61,976 nucleotides of DNA, from assembly GCA_009837445.1 (NCBI GenBank), contig VXTM01000016.1:1-61976 (forward strand), in the 5' to 3' direction. The DNA comes from Acidimicrobiaceae bacterium. GTDB taxonomy: Bacteria > Actinomycetota > Acidimicrobiia > Acidimicrobiales > Aldehydirespiratoraceae. The notes under the pieces were generated by a model that had not been told where the DNA came from, did no database searches, and worked only from the letters and a program-made list of their open reading frames with translations. Each line of letters starts with the position of its first letter. The first letter of the stretch is position 1. This document shows positions 46,500-56,091 of the stretch, piece by piece. Position numbers and translations under genes: made by a program.

Positions 46500-47435
46500 A
46501 TGCGTTCCTCCGATCTGCTGTCACGGCAGATCAGGCTCCGGCACATGATCGTGGCCGCGACGATTGCCCACCGCGGATCGATCCGCGAAGCCAGCGCGGT
46601 CCTTTATCTGACGCAGCCGGCTGCGTCGCGCACCCTGGCTGAGCTAGAGCGGATACTCGGTGTCCGGCTGTTCGATCGGGGACCCAAGGGGATGACCGTC
46701 ACCGCGGCCGGCGCGCCGCTCGTCACTCATATGCAACTGGTCACTTCCGAGGTGGGCTCGCTGCTGCGCCATGCCGACGAGATTGTCAGCGGCCGCCGCG
46801 GCGAGGTTCGGGTGGGCACGCTCCTCGCCGGAAGCGCGGACATCCTGCCCGCGGCGGTGTTCGAGGTCAGCCGCCGGCATCCCGGAGTTGGTGTCGCGAT
46901 CTCCGAAGGGACGCCGGACCGGCTCCACGAAGACCTGATGTCGGGTCAGGTCGACTTCGTAGTCGGGCGTGTGACCCCGCTCGCTTCGATGCCGGGGGTG
47001 GACGTCGAGCCGCTCTACGACGACGACGTCCATGTGGTCTGCACCTCGAACCATCCCCGGTCCGCGCACCGTGGCAGCCTGGCCGAGTTGGTGGACGACG
47101 CCTGGATCCTGCCCCCGCGCGACACTTCGCTGCGACATCAGATCGAGGCCGCGTTCATACGGGCGTGCAGCCGGACACCGGGCAACGTCACCGAGTGCGT
47201 TGCTCCCGTGCCCTTGAGGGCGCTCGTGCTGCGGGGCGAGCATCTGGCGGTCGTCCCGTCGGGCATATTCGTCGACGACCTCGAGCGCGACGCGTTGGTG
47301 TCGCTCCAGGTCACCATCGAGGGCACCTCCGTCCCGGTGGGCATGATCACCCGATCAGGCGGCCAACTCCCCTCCAGCGCCCACGCGCTCATGGACGCCC
47401 TGCGCGACTCAGCCCGCGCCCGGCAAGAGGCATGA
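46500..47435 (+). CDS. LysR-family transcriptional regulator
   Basis: 311 residues. The N-terminal winged helix (RHMIVAATIAHRGSIREASAVLYLTQPAASRTLAELERILGVRLFDRGPKGMTVTAAG) and C-terminal substrate-binding domain (GEVRVGTLLAGSADILPAAVFEVSRRHPGVGVAI) are typical of GbpR/CbsR-like LysR proteins. It lies within the kynurenine cluster in the same direction, between the hydrolase and aldehyde dehydrogenase genes, and probably regulates them. The coinducer is unknown. Confidence 0.9.
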   Translation: MRSSDLLSRQIRLRHMIVAATIAHRGSIREASAVLYLTQPAASRTLAELERILGVRLFDRGPKGMTVTAAGAPLVTHMQLVTSEVGSLLRHADEIVSGRRGEVRVGTLLAGSADILPAAVFEVSRRHPGVGVAISEGTPDRLHEDLMSGQVDFVVGRVTPLASMPGVDVEPLYDDDVHVVCTSNHPRSAHRGSLAELVDDAWILPPRDTSLRHQIEAAFIRACSRTPGNVTECVAPVPLRALVLRGEHLAVVPSGIFVDDLERDALVSLQVTIEGTSVPVGMITRSGGQLPSSAHALMDALRDSARARQEA

Positions 47436-47523
47436 CACTCGCGGCCGCCCCTACCAAGACTGGTATGTGGACCCCGACACTTGGCATTCGAACCTGGTCG
47501 AGTGAGGGCTTAGATTTCATGGC

Positions 47524-48969
47524 GTGCCTGAGATGACTGGCTATCCCGACGTGGGGCTCTACATCGGCGGCTCGTGGCGCACGGCGGCGGATGACCTGCC
47601 GGTGGTGAACCCCGCGAACGAGCAGGTCATCGGCCGGCTGGCCCGCGCCGGCCCGCAGGATCTCGACGACGCCCTGGAGGCGGCCTCCAAGGGGTTCGAG
47701 GTGTGGAGTCAGACCGCGCCCAAGGACCGGGCCGAGGTCCTGCGCGCGGCCGCGGCGCTCATGCGGGAGCGCCAGGCCGAGATCGCGCACGACATCACCC
47801 TCGAACTGGGCAAGCCGTACCCGCAGGCCAAGCTGGAGGTCATCCGGGGCTGCGAGTTCTTCGCGTGGGACGCCGGCGAGGCGGTCAGGACCTATGGCCG
47901 GGTCATCCCCAGCGGGCCGGGCATCAAACACATCGTCCACCACCAGCCCATCGGCCCGGTGGCCGCGTTCTCGCCGTGGAACTTCCCGATGAGCCAGCCC
48001 GCCCGCAAGGTGGCCGGCGCGGTGGCCGCGGGATGCTCGGTCATCCTCAAGCCGGCCGAGGAGACGCCGGCCGGCGCCATGCACATCGTGCGGGCCTTCC
48101 ACGACGCGGGCCTGCCGCCCGGCGTGCTGAACCTGGTCTGCGGCGTGCCGTCGGAGATCTCGGAGCACCTGATCCCGCATGAGGCGATCCGGCTGGTCGC
48201 CTTCACCGGTTCGACGGCGGTGGGCCGGCGCCTCACCGGGCTGGCGTCGGACCACATGACGCCGGTGCTGATGGAGCTCGGCGGTCACGCCCCCGTGATT
48301 GTGTGTGAGGATGTCGACGTGAGGGCGGCCGCGGTCACCTCGGCGGTGCGCAAGATGCGCAACGCCGGGCAGGTCTGCACCTCGCCGACGCGGTTCTTCG
48401 TCCACGACAGCATCTTCGACGAGTTCCTTGACACCTTCACCGAGCGGGCCGCGGCCACGGTGGTGGGCGACCCCAGGGAGGCCGGTGTCGAGATGGGCCC
48501 CCTCGCCAACGACCGCCGGCTGGCGGCGGTGACCGAGTTCGTGGCGGACGCACGCGACAAGGGGGCGGAGGTCACGACGGGTGGCTCCCGGATCGGATCC
48601 TCGGGTTACTTCTTCGAGCCCACCGTGCTAGCCGAGGTGCCCGACGATGCCCGGGTGATGCAGGTGGAGCCCTTCGGGCCCTTAGCCATCGTCAACCGGG
48701 TGGGCTCGCTCGATGAGGCCATCGAGTGCGCCAACTCGGTTCCCTTCGGGCTGGCCGCCTACGGGTTCACCAACCGGGCCGACTACATCGACCGGATGGT
48801 CGAGCGGGTCGAGACCGGGAACCTGTCGATCAACACGCTGGAGGCCTCGGTGCCCGAGACGCCCTTCGGAGGCGTCAAGTCCAGCGGGTACGGCCGCGAG
48901 GGCGGTGTGGAGGGACTCCACAACTACATGGTCGTCAAGAACGTCTCCCACAGCATCTCGATCGTCTAG
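47524..48969 (+). CDS. NAD(P)-dependent aldehyde dehydrogenase
   Basis: 481 residues. SPWNFPMSQPARKVAGAVAAGCSVILKPAEETP, FTGSTAVGRRL, catalytic Glu in MELGGHAP near 251 and catalytic Cys in NAGQVCTSP at 285 define the family. It resembles succinate-semialdehyde-type enzymes. In a kynurenine cluster it could be 2-aminomuconate 6-semialdehyde dehydrogenase. Paired with the following DapA-family lyase it could instead serve a keto-sugar-acid-type pathway. GTG at 47524 or ATG at 47533 can start it. Confidence 0.9.
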   Translation: MPEMTGYPDVGLYIGGSWRTAADDLPVVNPANEQVIGRLARAGPQDLDDALEAASKGFEVWSQTAPKDRAEVLRAAAALMRERQAEIAHDITLELGKPYPQAKLEVIRGCEFFAWDAGEAVRTYGRVIPSGPGIKHIVHHQPIGPVAAFSPWNFPMSQPARKVAGAVAAGCSVILKPAEETPAGAMHIVRAFHDAGLPPGVLNLVCGVPSEISEHLIPHEAIRLVAFTGSTAVGRRLTGLASDHMTPVLMELGGHAPVIVCEDVDVRAAAVTSAVRKMRNAGQVCTSPTRFFVHDSIFDEFLDTFTERAAATVVGDPREAGVEMGPLANDRRLAAVTEFVADARDKGAEVTTGGSRIGSSGYFFEPTVLAEVPDDARVMQVEPFGPLAIVNRVGSLDEAIECANSVPFGLAAYGFTNRADYIDRMVERVETGNLSINTLEASVPETPFGGVKSSGYGREGGVEGLHNYMVVKNVSHSISIV

Positions 48970-48992
48970 GCACGGGGGTCTCCCAGCACGAC

Positions 48993-50515
<1,523 letters not shown>

Positions 50516-50523
50516 CACCGGCG

Positions 50524-51813
50524 ATGGCGTTCAGCATCGACGCCGGCACTGCGGCGGACCTGGACGCCGCGGACCCGCTGGCTGCCTTCCGCGACGAGTT
50601 CCACCTGCCAGCCGCCCCTGACGGCTCGCCGCAGATCTACTTCGTCGGCAACTCGCTGGGGGCTGTGCCCCGGGCAGCCGCGGACTACGTGCACACCGAG
50701 CTGGAACGGTGGGCCCGGCTCGGCGCGGCCGCGCACTTCGAGGGCGAGCTGGCGTGGCTGCCCTACCACGAGCTGCTGACCGACTCGCTGGGACGACTCG
50801 TCGGAGGGCGCTCTAGCGAGGTAGTCGCCATGAACTCGCTCACCGTCAACCTGCACCTGCTGATGGTGAGCTTCTACGACCCCACCCCGGTCCGTCACAA
50901 GGTCCTCATCGAGGACCACGCCTTCCCGAGCGACCACTTCGCGGTCGAGAGCCAGATCCGCCAGCGGGGCCACGACCCGGCTGAATCGCTGGTCGTCGCA
51001 CGGCCGAGGTCGGGCTACGAGACGCTGCGCCGCGACGACCTGCTCGCCCTGATCGCCGAGCACGGCTCGGAGCTGGCGCTGGTGATGCTTCCCGGCGTCC
51101 AGTACTACACCGGTCAGGTGCTGCCCATGGCCGAGATCACCGCGGCCGCCCACGATGTCGGCGCCCGTGTCGGCTTCGACCTCGCCCACGCGGCGGGCAA
51201 CATCCCGCTCGCCCTGCACGACTGGAACGTCGACTTCGCCGTCTGGTGCAGCTACAAGTACCTCAACGGCGGCCCGGGCGGGATGGGCGGAGCGTTCGTG
51301 CACGAGCGCCACGTCGGCGATCGCTCGCTCCCCAAGCTGGCGGGATGGTGGGGCCAGCGCCCCGACATCCGCTTCGAGATGGGCACCGTCTTCGACCCGG
51401 CCGGCACCGCCGAGTCGTGGCAGCTCTCGAACCCGCCCATCCTCACCATGGCGGCCTTGCGGGCGTCGCTCGACACCTTCGACCGGGCGGGCGGGATGGA
51501 GCCGCTGCGAGAGAAGTCGCAGCGCCAGATCGAGTACTTCGGCCTGCTCCTCGCCGAGGTGATCGGCGACCGGGTGGAGACCATCACGCCCGCTGCGCTG
51601 GCCGAGCGCGGCTGCCAGCACTCACTACGGATCCGTATGCCGGGCGTCGACGGCCGGGCCGTGCACGAGGGACTGGAGCGCGCCGGCGTGGCTTGCGACT
51701 GGCGGTACCCGGACGTGATCCGGGTGGCCCCGGTGCCGCTCTACAACTCCTTCACCGACATCCACCGCTTCGTCGGCATCCTCGATCAAGTCCTCGACGA
51801 GGCCACCCGCTGA
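50524..51813 (+). CDS. kynU: Kynureninase
   Basis: From ATG 50524 the product is 429 residues. YFVGNSLGAVPRAAADYV near the N terminus, the cofactor region GFDLAHAAGNIPLALHDWNVDFAVWCSYKYLNGGPGG (Lys of SYKYLNGGPG forms the PLP aldimine) and WWGQRPDIRFEMG are kynureninase-specific. It cleaves 3-hydroxykynurenine to 3-hydroxyanthranilate and alanine. It is the last gene of the plus-strand kynurenine run and is convergent with the sensor-like gene at 51834. Confidence 0.95.
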   Translation: MAFSIDAGTAADLDAADPLAAFRDEFHLPAAPDGSPQIYFVGNSLGAVPRAAADYVHTELERWARLGAAAHFEGELAWLPYHELLTDSLGRLVGGRSSEVVAMNSLTVNLHLLMVSFYDPTPVRHKVLIEDHAFPSDHFAVESQIRQRGHDPAESLVVARPRSGYETLRRDDLLALIAEHGSELALVMLPGVQYYTGQVLPMAEITAAAHDVGARVGFDLAHAAGNIPLALHDWNVDFAVWCSYKYLNGGPGGMGGAFVHERHVGDRSLPKLAGWWGQRPDIRFEMGTVFDPAGTAESWQLSNPPILTMAALRASLDTFDRAGGMEPLREKSQRQIEYFGLLLAEVIGDRVETITPAALAERGCQHSLRIRMPGVDGRAVHEGLERAGVACDWRYPDVIRVAPVPLYNSFTDIHRFVGILDQVLDEATR

Positions 51814-51833
51814 GCGCACCGTTGGTGGACGAG

Positions 51834-53273
51834 CTACGAGGCTTGGTGGGCGGCGGGGAGCTCGTCCAGGACCTGGACACCGGAGGCAGTGGCCTCGCCG
51901 AGCAGCAGGGACTTCAGCCGGCCACCCCGGTCGCATCGGCGCGGTCCCCTGAAGTCGGCTCTGCGCAGCCCGCTCAACAGCGCGGTCGGGTCTGCTCCGC
52001 CGCCGGCCCGGCACGAGCGGGCCCAGGTGTGGATCGCCTCATAAACCCCTTCCGCGGCGGCCGACACGGGAGGGGAGCAGGACCCGAACCGTTCCGAGTA
52101 GCGGCACAGGAAGTCGCGGTTCTCCGACGTGTCGAGCCCGACGAAGTAGCCGAGCACGTTCCACGTGCCCGTCCCCGACTCGCCGAGGTGTTCGACCACT
52201 GCGTCGTCCATGAGCGGAGCGAAGGTCCGGATGCTCTCCCGCAGGCCGTATGAGGCGAAGTCGCGCTGGAAGCAGACATGGTCCTGGCCGACGAAGCTGG
52301 AAACGACATGGTCCACCCCGCTCCGCTGGATCGCCTTGAGCACCGGCTCGAAGTCCTGCGACCCCAGCGGCAGGTAGCCCTCGCCCGCCACAGTGCCGCC
52401 CATTCGCTCGATCACGGCCCTCGCGGTTGCGCCTATCGCCCGGGGCCACGAGTAGTCGTTGCCGGCCAGGAACCAGCGCGACCCTCCGGTCTGAGCGGCC
52501 ATGCGGGGGAGAGCCTGGTGGAGTTGGTCCATGGGAGTCTCACCGAAGCGCACCAGCAGCGGATGGGCCGCGGTCGGCTCGCTGGTGGGCGTGTACAGGT
52601 ACGGGATGCCCTCCGCCACGGCCATGGGAGCGGTGACCGCATAGGTTGCCGAGGAGTGCATCCCGACGACCGCGGCGAGGCCGGGAGTGCGACATAGGCG
52701 ACGCATGGCTATCGCACCGATCCCTGGGTCAGTGGAATCGTCGGCCACGACGAGCCTGACGGTGCGGCCCATCACTCCTCCGTCCGCGTTGATCTCTTCG
52801 ACCGCGAGTTGCGCGCAGTTCACCGTCGAGCGGCCCAGGATTCCGGCGCTGCCGGAGAGCGAGGTCAACAGGCCCAGCGACGCCTCCCGCAACCCGGTGC
52901 CGTAGTTGCTGAGAAGCCCGAGTTCGGCACCCAGTCGGGCCACCTCCCCGTCGTCGATGGTGATCCGGACCCGCAGACGGGTTCCTCCGTCACTGAGCGG
53001 GTCGAAGCGGCACACCACCCGGCCCGCCCACGGCGTCTCGTGCATCAGGTCGATACGGCGACCCGGCTGGAACGACAGGACCCTGGCAGTTCCTGGTGAG
53101 CGGACAAGGCCACCGAGGGGAAGGGCCAGCCGGACCAGCGAGCCCGGTCTGAGCTGCGGAGCCTCAGCCCCGAATAGCCAGCCCAGCGACGAGTCGCCGC
53201 TGCCGAACAGCGCGAACAACTCGCTGGGGCAGACCTCCAGCTGAGTCTCGTTGTTGAGGATCAGCTCACCCAT
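51834..53273 (-). CDS. SRPBCC domain fused to an amide-binding periplasmic-type domain (putative cytoplasmic sensor)
   Basis: 479 residues and no signal peptide. Residues 1-120 are SRPBCC/AHSA1-like (MGELILNNETQLEVCPSELFALF ... PWAGRVVCRFDPLSDGGTRLRVRI). From about residue 125 to 440 it is a type I periplasmic-binding domain (LLTSLSGSAGILGRSTVNCAQLAVEEINADGGVMGRTVRLVVADD) with the same pattern as the importer's binding protein at 53820 (compare GGSRWFLAGNDYSWPR and GGQRWFLLGNDYVWPR). It lies 10 bp downstream of an arsR gene. arsR-SRPBCC pairs are common; AmiC is a precedent for a cytoplasmic binding-protein sensor. I infer it senses the importer's ligand and modulates ArsR. Confidence 0.75.
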   Translation of the reverse strand: MGELILNNETQLEVCPSELFALFGSGDSSLGWLFGAEAPQLRPGSLVRLALPLGGLVRSPGTARVLSFQPGRRIDLMHETPWAGRVVCRFDPLSDGGTRLRVRITIDDGEVARLGAELGLLSNYGTGLREASLGLLTSLSGSAGILGRSTVNCAQLAVEEINADGGVMGRTVRLVVADDSTDPGIGAIAMRRLCRTPGLAAVVGMHSSATYAVTAPMAVAEGIPYLYTPTSEPTAAHPLLVRFGETPMDQLHQALPRMAAQTGGSRWFLAGNDYSWPRAIGATARAVIERMGGTVAGEGYLPLGSQDFEPVLKAIQRSGVDHVVSSFVGQDHVCFQRDFASYGLRESIRTFAPLMDDAVVEHLGESGTGTWNVLGYFVGLDTSENRDFLCRYSERFGSCSPPVSAAAEGVYEAIHTWARSCRAGGGADPTALLSGLRRADFRGPRRCDRGGRLKSLLLGEATASGVQVLDELPAAHQAS

Positions 53274-53283
53274 GGCAGCAGGA

Positions 53284-53646
53284 TCAGGCGCTGCGCTCGT
53301 CGGCCCTGTTCAACGGGGTGTCCCCCGTCGCGGAGGCGTCCTGCACCGCTGAGGCCAACTGTTCGAGCGAGTTCTGGTACACGGAGGTCAGGAAGGCCAC
53401 CACCGCGTCAGCCGGGGTCGGGGTGACCGAGTAGTGCCGGAAGCGGCCGTCGCGCCGCTCCGCCACCAGTCCGGCGAGACGCAGTATCCGCAGATGCGAC
53501 GACACCGCCGTCCGGCCCAGGCTGTCGAAATGGGCTGCGATCTCGCCCGCGGGGAGCTCCTCATGCTCACCGATCAGGCTGAGGATGGCCCGCCGGGTGG
53601 GATCGGCAAGGGCTGAGAAGATGGCATCGCTCTCGGAGGTTGTCAT
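53284..53646 (-). CDS. ArsR-family transcriptional repressor
   Basis: 120 residues with the ArsR winged helix: ALADPTRRAILSLIGEHEELPAGEIAAHFDSLGRTAVSSHLRILRLAGLVAERRDGRFRHYSV. No metal-binding Cys motif is seen, so it is of the non-metal type that pairs with SRPBCC proteins. It is divergent from the importer operon. Matching operator-like 20-bp sites lie before its own start and before the importer, fitting autoregulation plus control of the transporter. Confidence 0.88.
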   Translation of the reverse strand: MTTSESDAIFSALADPTRRAILSLIGEHEELPAGEIAAHFDSLGRTAVSSHLRILRLAGLVAERRDGRFRHYSVTPTPADAVVAFLTSVYQNSLEQLASAVQDASATGDTPLNRADERSA

Positions 53647-53666
53647 CGCCGTTCCTGTGTCTGTCT

Positions 53667-53686
53667 GTCAACACTTGCGCACACAT
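53667..53686. promoter_or_regulatory. Putative ArsR operator, copy A
   Basis: GTCAACACTTGCGCACACAT, 21 bp upstream of the arsR start codon. It matches copy B (53786-53805) at 16 of 20 positions in the same orientation; shared form GTCAANANTTGCNCACANAT. Confidence 0.6.
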
Positions 53687-53785
53687 GCTGTCACACCGGC
53701 GGTCAGTTCGCTTGTCCCCGTGCGGCGTTCCCCGTCCTGACACCTTGCCTGGGGACTTGACCGCGCCCCTCCTATCCGACAATAT

Positions 53786-53805
53786 GTCAATAATTGCTCA
53801 CATAT
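53786..53805. promoter_or_regulatory. Putative ArsR operator, copy B
   Basis: GTCAATAATTGCTCACATAT, 14 bp upstream of the binding-protein start and just before its AGGAGGGG ribosome-binding site. It overlaps a perfect inverted repeat ATATGT-N12-ACATAT (53782-53805), a size and AT-richness typical of ArsR-family operators. Confidence 0.65.
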
Positions 53806-53819
53806 AGGAGGGGCTTCTG

Positions 53820-55217
53820 ATGAGAACACTACCGGACTCCCGCTCGCGGTCTCGCTTGTGGCTTGTGGCCTCGCTCGTCGCGCTGCTTGCACTGGTCGCC
53901 GCGGCCTGCGGAGACGACGAAGCGGAGACCTCGGATGCTCCCGCGGAGCCGGCTGCGGCCGAGCCGAGCGACTCGGAGGAGGCGCCCGAGCTGGAGACCA
54001 CCGAGGCGCCCGACGAGCCGGAGCCTGACGAGCCGGCCACGACCGAGGCGCCCGAGCCGGAGACCACCGAGGCGCCCGACGAGCCGGACCCCGTCGAGAC
54101 CGAGGAGCCGGCCGCCCCCTCGGGCGAGCCGGTGCGGATCGGGATCCTGTTCTCCAACAGCGGCCCGGCCGGCGTCTTCGGGCCACCCACGGCCAACATC
54201 GCGGAGTTCATCGAGGAGGACATCAACGCGGCGGGTGGCATCAACGGCCGTCCGGTGGAGACGTTCCTGGCCGACGACGCCACCGACCCGGCCGTCGGCC
54301 GCCAGGCCATGGAGCAGCTCATCGACGGCCACAACGTGGACGTGGTCCTCGGCACCCATTCCAGCGCCACCCGCCAGGCCGCCAAGCCGCTGGCGGAGGA
54401 CGCCGACGTCCTCTACATCTACGCGGCTCTCTACGAGGGCGGCGAGTGCTCATCGGTGATGTTCAACACCGGCGAGGTGCCCAGCCAGCAACTCGCTCCG
54501 GTCATCCCGTGGATGATGGAGCAGACCGGCGGTCAGAGGTGGTTCCTGCTCGGCAACGACTACGTGTGGCCCCGCCGCAGCTTCGAGCTGGCCCGCCAGT
54601 ACATCGAGGCCGCCGGCGGGGAGGTCGTCGGCGAGGAGTACGTCCCGCTCGGCACCCAGGACTTCTCCTCGGTCGCCCAGATCATCGCCGGATCCGGCGC
54701 GGACCTGATCTTCCCGGCGCTGGTCGGCGGCGACGCTATCGCCTTCGAGACCCAAGCGGTGGACTTCGGCATCGGCCAGGACGCCATCCCGCGCCTCGCC
54801 AACATCTACGAGGAGAACGTCCTGGGAGCCATGGGCCCGGCGGTCACCGCCGGCATGCGGGTAACCCTGGGCTACTTCAAGGAGGTCGACAGCGCCCTCA
54901 ACAGCGAGTTCGTGAGCCGCTACTTCGAGCACTTCGGGGCCGACGCCCCGCCCCACATGACGTTCAGCTCCCATATCTATGACGCCGCGCTGCTGTACGC
55001 GGCCGCGGCCAACACAGCCGGGACCACCGACACCGCGGCGGTGGCGGCCGCCATGGAGGGGCTGTCGCTGACCACGCCGACCGGTGACATCGCTATCACC
55101 GGCAGCCGCCATCTGGCCCAGCCGATATATGTGGCCGAGATCCAGGCCGACGGCTCGCAGGCGATCGTGCAGTCGTTCCCCTCGGTGGAGCCCGACGAGA
55201 CCTGCGATCCGGCCTGA
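53820..55217 (+). CDS. Amide/branched-chain-type ABC transporter substrate-binding lipoprotein
   Basis: 465 residues: a lipoprotein signal with lipobox (VALLALVAAAC), a long Pro/Glu/Thr-rich linker with repeated TTEAPDEPEP-type units (residues about 45-105), and a Peripla_BP_5 domain (VRIGILFSNSGPAGVFGPPTANIAEFIEEDINAAGG). The pattern is closest to the urea/short-chain-amide group (UrtA/FmdD/AmiC). It is followed by two permease domains, two ATPases and an amidase, supporting an amide ligand. AGGAGG lies 8 nt before the ATG. Expression is probably controlled through the operator-like site immediately upstream. Confidence 0.9.
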   Translation: MRTLPDSRSRSRLWLVASLVALLALVAAACGDDEAETSDAPAEPAAAEPSDSEEAPELETTEAPDEPEPDEPATTEAPEPETTEAPDEPDPVETEEPAAPSGEPVRIGILFSNSGPAGVFGPPTANIAEFIEEDINAAGGINGRPVETFLADDATDPAVGRQAMEQLIDGHNVDVVLGTHSSATRQAAKPLAEDADVLYIYAALYEGGECSSVMFNTGEVPSQQLAPVIPWMMEQTGGQRWFLLGNDYVWPRRSFELARQYIEAAGGEVVGEEYVPLGTQDFSSVAQIIAGSGADLIFPALVGGDAIAFETQAVDFGIGQDAIPRLANIYEENVLGAMGPAVTAGMRVTLGYFKEVDSALNSEFVSRYFEHFGADAPPHMTFSSHIYDAALLYAAAANTAGTTDTAAVAAAMEGLSLTTPTGDIAITGSRHLAQPIYVAEIQADGSQAIVQSFPSVEPDETCDPA

Positions 55218-55236
55218 GCCTGGAGCGCGATAGCAC

Positions 55237-56091
55237 TTGGATGCGCTGACACTCGAACTGCTCAACGGCGTCAGCCTCTTCGCGATCCTGGCAATCGTCG
55301 CGCTCGGGCTGGGGATCGTCTTCGGCCTGATGGGCGTGATCAACCTCGCCCACGGCGAGTTCGTCATGCTCGGCGCGTACGTGGCCTACGTCGTACACGC
55401 CAACGGGCTCAACCACTGGCTGAGCCTGCCGCTGGCCGCGGTCGCGCTGTTCGTCCTGGGCGTGGTGATCGAGGTGGGGCTGATCAGGCGCATCCATCGC
55501 CAGCCGGAGCTGACCATCCTGGCCACGTTTGGGCTGTCGGTGTGCCTGCGCCAGATAGCGGAACTCGTGTTCAGCAAGGACTTCCAGAGCGTCCCGAACC
55601 CGGTGCCGGGGGCCACCGAGGCGTTCGGTGTCCTGTTTCCCACGTACCGCTACCTGCTCATCGCGATCGTGGCTGTGGTCGTCGCGGTCACCCTGCTGGC
55701 ATTCACCCGGTCCCGCTTCGGACTCGTCGTCCGGGCCATCGTCGCCGATCGCGACCTGGCCGAGTCGGCGGGAATCCGCACCGGGGTCACCAATCTCTGC
55801 GCGTTCGGTGTCGGCGCGGCCACCGCCGGGATCGCGGGAGCCCTAGTGGCGCCGCTCGGCGCGGTCGAGCCCCAGGCCGGACTGGCCTATCTCCCCGGCG
55901 CCTTCCTCGTAGTGATTGTCGGGGGCTACAACCGGCTCTGGGGTGTGGCCGTGGGTGCTCTCGTCGTGGCCGCGGTCCAGACCGGCGTCATCCACTTCTA
56001 CGACGCGGTGTGGGCCCAGATCGCGTCCCTGGCCCTGGCGGTGATGGTCCTGCAGTTCCGGCGGCCCACCCCGGCCGGAGCGATCGCGTGA
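55237..56091 (+). CDS. livH: ABC transporter permease, LivH/UrtB type
   Basis: 284 residues, about eight membrane spans. LGLGIVFGLMGVINLAHGEFVMLGAYVAYVV is the LivH signature; SRFGLVVRAIVADRDLAESAGIRT is the cytoplasmic EAA-like loop that meets the ATPase. It starts at TTG 55237, 19 bp after the binding-protein gene, and its stop overlaps the next gene (GTGA). Confidence 0.92.
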   Translation: MDALTLELLNGVSLFAILAIVALGLGIVFGLMGVINLAHGEFVMLGAYVAYVVHANGLNHWLSLPLAAVALFVLGVVIEVGLIRRIHRQPELTILATFGLSVCLRQIAELVFSKDFQSVPNPVPGATEAFGVLFPTYRYLLIAIVAVVVAVTLLAFTRSRFGLVVRAIVADRDLAESAGIRTGVTNLCAFGVGAATAGIAGALVAPLGAVEPQAGLAYLPGAFLVVIVGGYNRLWGVAVGALVVAAVQTGVIHFYDAVWAQIASLALAVMVLQFRRPTPAGAIA

